Shown: piece after piece, positions 60,267 to 64,000 of the stretch
Layout of the letters: the number at the start of each line of letters is the position of its first letter
Numbering within the stretch: the stretch's first letter is position 1
DNA from: Caldithrix abyssi DSM 13497
GTDB lineage: Bacteria; Electryoneota; AABM5-125-24; Hatepunaeales; Hatepunaeaceae
NCBI GenBank assembly: GCA_945865405.1
Contig: CAMBDS010000002.1
Span: 66,368-130,367 of the forward strand
DNA: 64,000 nucleotides
Reading direction: 5' to 3'
Made by a program: the position numbers and the translations under genes
Notes under the pieces: generated by a model
The model's database searches: none
The model's input: only the letters and a program-made list of their open reading frames with translations
Told to the model about the DNA's origin: nothing

Positions 60267-63200
60267 ATGAAGAAATTCCTTCATCACATACGCTATCTAC
60301 TCTTCTTTCTGGTAGCAGGGCTATCTCTGCAATGCCAGGAGAAGGGTACATTCAATCCTGTTGGTCCTCCAGTCAGAAACATGGTGATCGATCAGCTGAC
60401 GGCTACCCCTAATCGTGTTTCGGCCGGAGGAGGCGAGAGTACTATAACTGGTCGCATTATTGATCAGGATGAAGATCCTTATGTCGGTTTGCGGGTAACC
60501 TTTCAAGCACTTCGCGGCACAATTGACGCCTCCGACTCAACGGATCAGAATGGCGGTTTTTCAACACGTTATCTTTCTGGTGACACCCCTGGAACAGACA
60601 CGATTACCGTTTTCGCTGAGAATGAGGCGGCTTCGGTCGCTATTACTTTGACAGGATCGTCAGCCGATCTGACGATGCAACTCTCCAATCTTTCAGTCCT
60701 TGCCAATGGACTCGACACAACACTTGTTACAGCTTTAATTGTTGGCAGAAGTGGTCCCCTTAACCGTATTCCTGTCAGGTTTGAGACAACTGCCGGTTCC
60801 TTTACCGGGCAGAGAATCACCTTTGGTCAGACCGACATCGACGGTAGAGCCTCGGCCATTATCACCTCTTCGTCTTCGAACTCGACAGTTGTCGCTACGA
60901 TAACGGCCACAATCGAAGATGTCGCAACAATTGTCCCATCAGGCGATGGTGATGTAACCGTCACCGGACCCAGCCTTTCCAGTCGACTGAAGCGCTTATT
61001 CCGGATATCATCATCGGACGCCGAAGCATCGATTCCGATCACCTTCAGAGGAGTCGGGATTTCCGTCGTGGCGACCCCCGAACTCATTCCCGGGGATGGT
61101 CAGGCAACATCTGAAATCCGTGCGTTCGTCAAGGAAGATAACAATCAGGCAGTCCCGAACGCGAGAGTCACTTTCTCAGCGCGGCTCGGATCAATCCCTG
61201 TGCAAGCAGTTACCGATGGCGCAGGAGTAGTGAGGGTCAGCCTCACTTCGCCAGCTCTCCCCGGCACAACCGACCGGATTGTTGCCCGTTACGGGCCTGT
61301 ACTTGCAGACTCTGTTGAAGTGAGCTACGCCTCGGCGGTAGGTCGGATTGTGCTTAATGCAGAAGCTCCAAGCTTTCTAGCCAATGGTACAAATGCAATT
61401 GCGATCACGGCGCAGGTCTTTGGTGGAACGGGAAGCCCCGCCCCAAATGTAGAGGTGGTTTTCTCAGCAGACACCGGGTTTGTCTTTCCACAGAGTGCTA
61501 TCACCGATGCCGATGGGAAAGCGGTCACCAATCTGACCAGTCCCGGTAGCGTCAATGATCTATTAATCACGGTTCATGGTGAGGTAGCAGGAATAGCCGT
61601 CGGCCCGGGAGACGCCTCCCCCCAATCGCTGCTTACGGTAACGAAGACGTTACCACATGACGACAAAAAGACGCTCATCACGAATCAGTCGTCGCAGTCT
61701 GATCTCTTTTCTGGAAGTAGAGCATCAACAACCCCGGGCAGAGCGAACCTTTCAGCAAATGCAAACCCTTCTGTTCCGCCATCAATTTCCGCTCCAGGCG
61801 ATTTACTGGCAATCGAATCACAAGTTACTGTTCGTGCTCGTGGCGTCCAGATTCGGCTCGCGGCCGACCCTGATTCATTGGTTGCCAAAGCAGGATCGAT
61901 CAGCGCCTTGAGTGTCCGGGTATTCGAAACTATTTCGGGTAATCCTATAGTTGGTGATACCGTTCGCTTTGCCACAACACTTGGTTTAGTACCCGGATCA
62001 GCAATTCTCGACGCAGACGGCATAGCCCGCGCCAGTTTCACAGCAGACGATGAGGTCGGGAGCGCCGTTGTAACAGCGCGTTACGGATCATCTCACCGCT
62101 CCGAAGTGACGTTGGAGTTGCTACCAATCATCGGCTTTCTGACCTTGCAGACAGATCGACCTTCAATCCGGTCAGGCGGGATCGACTCAGCTCGTGTAAC
62201 AGCCCAACTTCTTGATCCGCTTGGCAACTCTGCACCCAACATCGCAATTCTTTTCAGATCGGATCATCGTCCTGGCGTAGTCGTTCGCAGGTTTACCGAT
62301 GATGATGGCTTGGCAACCTTCACCGTCGAATCACCGGCTTTTGAGTTGGACAGCGCATTCCGGGTGACAGCTACTGCCGGAGAGATTTCGGAAGTGCTGC
62401 GAATTGGCGTCCGCTCCATAACCAGGATCGTAACAGCTGAACCTGATAGCCTTTCAAGTGGTAGCACCCGCCCGGTGACTGTCACTTATCAGTCATTCGA
62501 ATCCGGCACGCGACGACCAGTTGTAGGCGATACAGTCTGGTTCTCTGCTGTCGGAGGTGTCGTCCAGCCCTTTGCAGTCCTTAACGCTGAAGGAGTCGCA
62601 CAAACGTCGTTCCGTGTCGGCCGCGATCCAGGGACTGCCGCCGCAATCGGTCAGCTTGGTGCTCTAAAACCCGACACAACGCTGTTAGAGTTGGTTGAGC
62701 CGGTCAACAACGTGGCAACTCGCGTCGGAAGACGCTCCATCCTTGCCAACGGCATTGATACAACGATGGTGACAGCTCTGGTAACCAATATTCTTGGCCA
62801 ACCAGCTCCGCTGGTCTGGGTCAGTTTCAGGGCCAACTCAGGAACCCTCACACCCGAAGCGGTTCTGACCGATACACTGGGCATTGCAAAAGTGCAATTC
62901 CAATCTTCAGCTGGCAGCATCGATCGCCAAGCCGAGATCATGGTTACTGCCTATCAAGAAGCTGTTGTGCAGGAAAATCCTATAGAGGTTACTTCACCGA
63001 AAGCTGCAAAGCCGCGTTCGTTCCGCTCCTTCCGTGGGATTCCGGCATTGGCAGATGAGCCAAATCGAGACGCTTCCGACGGATCGACCTCTCTCCCGGC
63101 TATTGCACCAAACCAGAGTAACAGACTTAGCTCATTTTCGACTCCCTCGCCACTACTCCCTGAATTTCCGCGTATCGCCGATGTCTTTGACACAATAACA

Positions 63201-64000
63201 GTCGAAACACGGGGCGTCAATTTATCCCTGAGAGTATCGGTAAATTCGATACGCGCCGACGGCAGAAGCCGTGCAGGGATCGACATTCAGCTTACCGAAT
63301 CGACGACCGGATCAGCGATTGCAGGTGCCAGACTGAGAATCGGCGCCACACGTGGCGCTATCGCCGCCGAAGGAATCACCAGAAACGACGGCACATACAC
63401 CGACAGCTTGACGGTGGGGGTTGTTCCGGGACTCAGTGTTGTTCGGGCTACATACGGCGAGCAACTACTTGCAATCGACACGCTCCTATTCACCCCCGAT
63501 CCAGCAAGACAAAACCTGATCTTTCAGCTCGACCCAGCTGAGGCTATCGCCGGGTCGGAACAGCGTACCCGTTTGATCAGCAGGGTAATCGATGGCGACG
63601 GAGTGCCCTCGCCTGAAATAGGTGTCGTTTTTACCCTTGAGGGGGCACTCTGGGTACTGGTAGATCCTTCTGAAAATCGCGAGATCACGCGCTACGAAAA
63701 TACTTTCCGCGTCAATGACCGCGAGGGTATCACATCGATCCGGCTACTGATGCAGTTGCGAGGCGTCGAGAGCGCCCAAACACAGATTTTCCTTAACCGA
63801 ACTTTACTCGACCGGGTCGCTCTTCCAGAAGGCGACCTGTGGGGTGATTACACCCTCTCTCTACCAATTGATAGGCTTCTTGATGGCGTCAATCGTTTCG
63901 AGATCGTCGGCGGCAATATCGGCGGCGTCCCAGATCGCTTCTCGGTTGCCGGAGTCAGGCTCGGGCTGATGGGTAGCCACGTTCTGGGTGAGGGCTTAAC
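60267..64000 (+). CDS. Giant Ig-repeat (Big_1/invasin-like) lipoprotein, 3' end outside window
   Basis: Open frame of at least 1,244 residues from ATG 60267 (GGGAAC upstream), 20 bp after pilQ, still open at the window end. N-terminus MKKFLHHIRYLLFFLVAGLS followed by LQC is a lipoprotein signal. The rest is a chain of ~100-residue bacterial Ig-like domains with recurring (V/I)LANGxDTTxVTAL starts (near 60700, 61380, 62150, 62750) and (T/D)D.dG.A endings, broken by two Ser/Pro-rich linkers (~61650-61790 and ~62990-63170). Such proteins act as long adhesins or surface stalks. Position suggests co-expression with the pilus secretin. Confidence 0.85.
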   Translation, partial: MKKFLHHIRYLLFFLVAGLSLQCQEKGTFNPVGPPVRNMVIDQLTATPNRVSAGGGESTITGRIIDQDEDPYVGLRVTFQALRGTIDASDSTDQNGGFSTRYLSGDTPGTDTITVFAENEAASVAITLTGSSADLTMQLSNLSVLANGLDTTLVTALIVGRSGPLNRIPVRFETTAGSFTGQRITFGQTDIDGRASAIITSSSSNSTVVATITATIEDVATIVPSGDGDVTVTGPSLSSRLKRLFRISSSDAEASIPITFRGVGISVVATPELIPGDGQATSEIRAFVKEDNNQAVPNARVTFSARLGSIPVQAVTDGAGVVRVSLTSPALPGTTDRIVARYGPVLADSVEVSYASAVGRIVLNAEAPSFLANGTNAIAITAQVFGGTGSPAPNVEVVFSADTGFVFPQSAITDADGKAVTNLTSPGSVNDLLITVHGEVAGIAVGPGDASPQSLLTVTKTLPHDDKKTLITNQSSQSDLFSGSRASTTPGRANLSANANPSVPPSISAPGDLLAIESQVTVRARGVQIRLAADPDSLVAKAGSISALSVRVFETISGNPIVGDTVRFATTLGLVPGSAILDADGIARASFTADDEVGSAVVTARYGSSHRSEVTLELLPIIGFLTLQTDRPSIRSGGIDSARVTAQLLDPLGNSAPNIAILFRSDHRPGVVVRRFTDDDGLATFTVESPAFELDSAFRVTATAGEISEVLRIGVRSITRIVTAEPDSLSSGSTRPVTVTYQSFESGTRRPVVGDTVWFSAVGGVVQPFAVLNAEGVAQTSFRVGRDPGTAAAIGQLGALKPDTTLLELVEPVNNVATRVGRRSILANGIDTTMVTALVTNILGQPAPLVWVSFRANSGTLTPEAVLTDTLGIAKVQFQSSAGSIDRQAEIMVTAYQEAVVQENPIEVTSPKAAKPRSFRSFRGIPALADEPNRDASDGSTSLPAIAPNQSNRLSSFSTPSPLLPEFPRIADVFDTITVETRGVNLSLRVSVNSIRADGRSRAGIDIQLTESTTGSAIAGARLRIGATRGAIAAEGITRNDGTYTDSLTVGVVPGLSVVRATYGEQLLAIDTLLFTPDPARQNLIFQLDPAEAIAGSEQRTRLISRVIDGDGVPSPEIGVVFTLEGALWVLVDPSENREITRYENTFRVNDREGITSIRLLMQLRGVESAQTQIFLNRTLLDRVALPEGDLWGDYTLSLPIDRLLDGVNRFEIVGGNIGGVPDRFSVAGVRLGLMGSHVLGEGL

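Noticed and set aside
60569-63493. Series of minus-strand open frames opposite the Ig-repeat protein
   Set aside because: They are antisense shadows; the plus strand has one uninterrupted frame with repeated Ig-like motifs through the whole stretch.

Overview
The window looks like chromosomal DNA of an uncultured bacterium, probably of the FCB superphylum (Zixibacteria, Electryoneota, KSB1, Marinimicrobia and relatives). Three large exported proteins end in a Por/type IX-style sorting domain (NPFN motif, then a seven-stranded tail), and the pil, ccs, dxs-independent isp and polyamine genes are typical of a Gram-negative anaerobe or microaerophile. The phylum cannot be fixed from sequence reading alone. 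TTG start codons are common (about 14 genes), one infC starts with ATT, and hairpin-forming repeats fill most gaps between genes. I saw no rRNA, CRISPR array, transposase, integrase or phage gene.

Layout. 1-1074: end of pyruvate kinase. 1164-10113 (minus): two adjacent giant secreted proteins, a gingipain-like C25 peptidase and a beta-helix protein, sharing the same C-terminal cassette. 10373-11989: GT-C membrane glycosyltransferase. 12000-16184 (minus): tadA, hflX, a BatA-like membrane protein and a small membrane protein. 16311-18223 (minus): dCTP deaminase and ParA. 18332-23856 (minus): outer-membrane protein, YhaM-like exoribonuclease, NTF2-like protein, threonine aldolase, M49 peptidase lipoprotein. 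24183-28503: tRNA-Cys, tRNA-Leu, DUF1801 protein, tRNA-Val and the translation cluster thrS-infC-rpmI-rplT. 29003-31012 (minus): another sorting-domain protein and a DUF4160/DUF2442 pair. 31230-32204: MoxR ATPase. 32541-35968: a single-polypeptide restriction-modification gene bracketed by 55-bp inverted repeats and frame-broken at a G7 tract. 36276-38362: M24 peptidase and glycerophosphodiesterase.

38625-46967 is a redox and isoprenoid block: ispG, a 2-oxoacid:ferredoxin oxidoreductase (korA and korB, separated by two small redox genes), resB-like and ccsA cytochrome c maturation genes, and ispH. IspG and IspH both need [4Fe-4S] clusters and reducing power, so this grouping makes sense. 47059-50491 (minus) is a complete spermidine route: XRE-cupin regulator, SpeD, pyruvoyl arginine decarboxylase, SpeE and agmatinase. 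Next come a class I fructose-bisphosphate aldolase and an exported LIM/DA1-like metallopeptidase.

53527-64000 is a type IV pilus assembly operon: a consensus sigma-70-type promoter, MerR-like regulator, ExeA-like ATPase, pilM, pilN, pilO, pilP, pilQ and a very long Ig-repeat lipoprotein running off the window. pilM is out of frame at a G10 tract and pilP has an in-frame TAA. The most notable signals are the two G-tract frame breaks (phase variation or homopolymer error), the inverted-repeat-flanked restriction gene with a hairpin array inside its coding sequence, the exported bacterial LIM/DA1-like protein, and the many hairpin families sharing one design.
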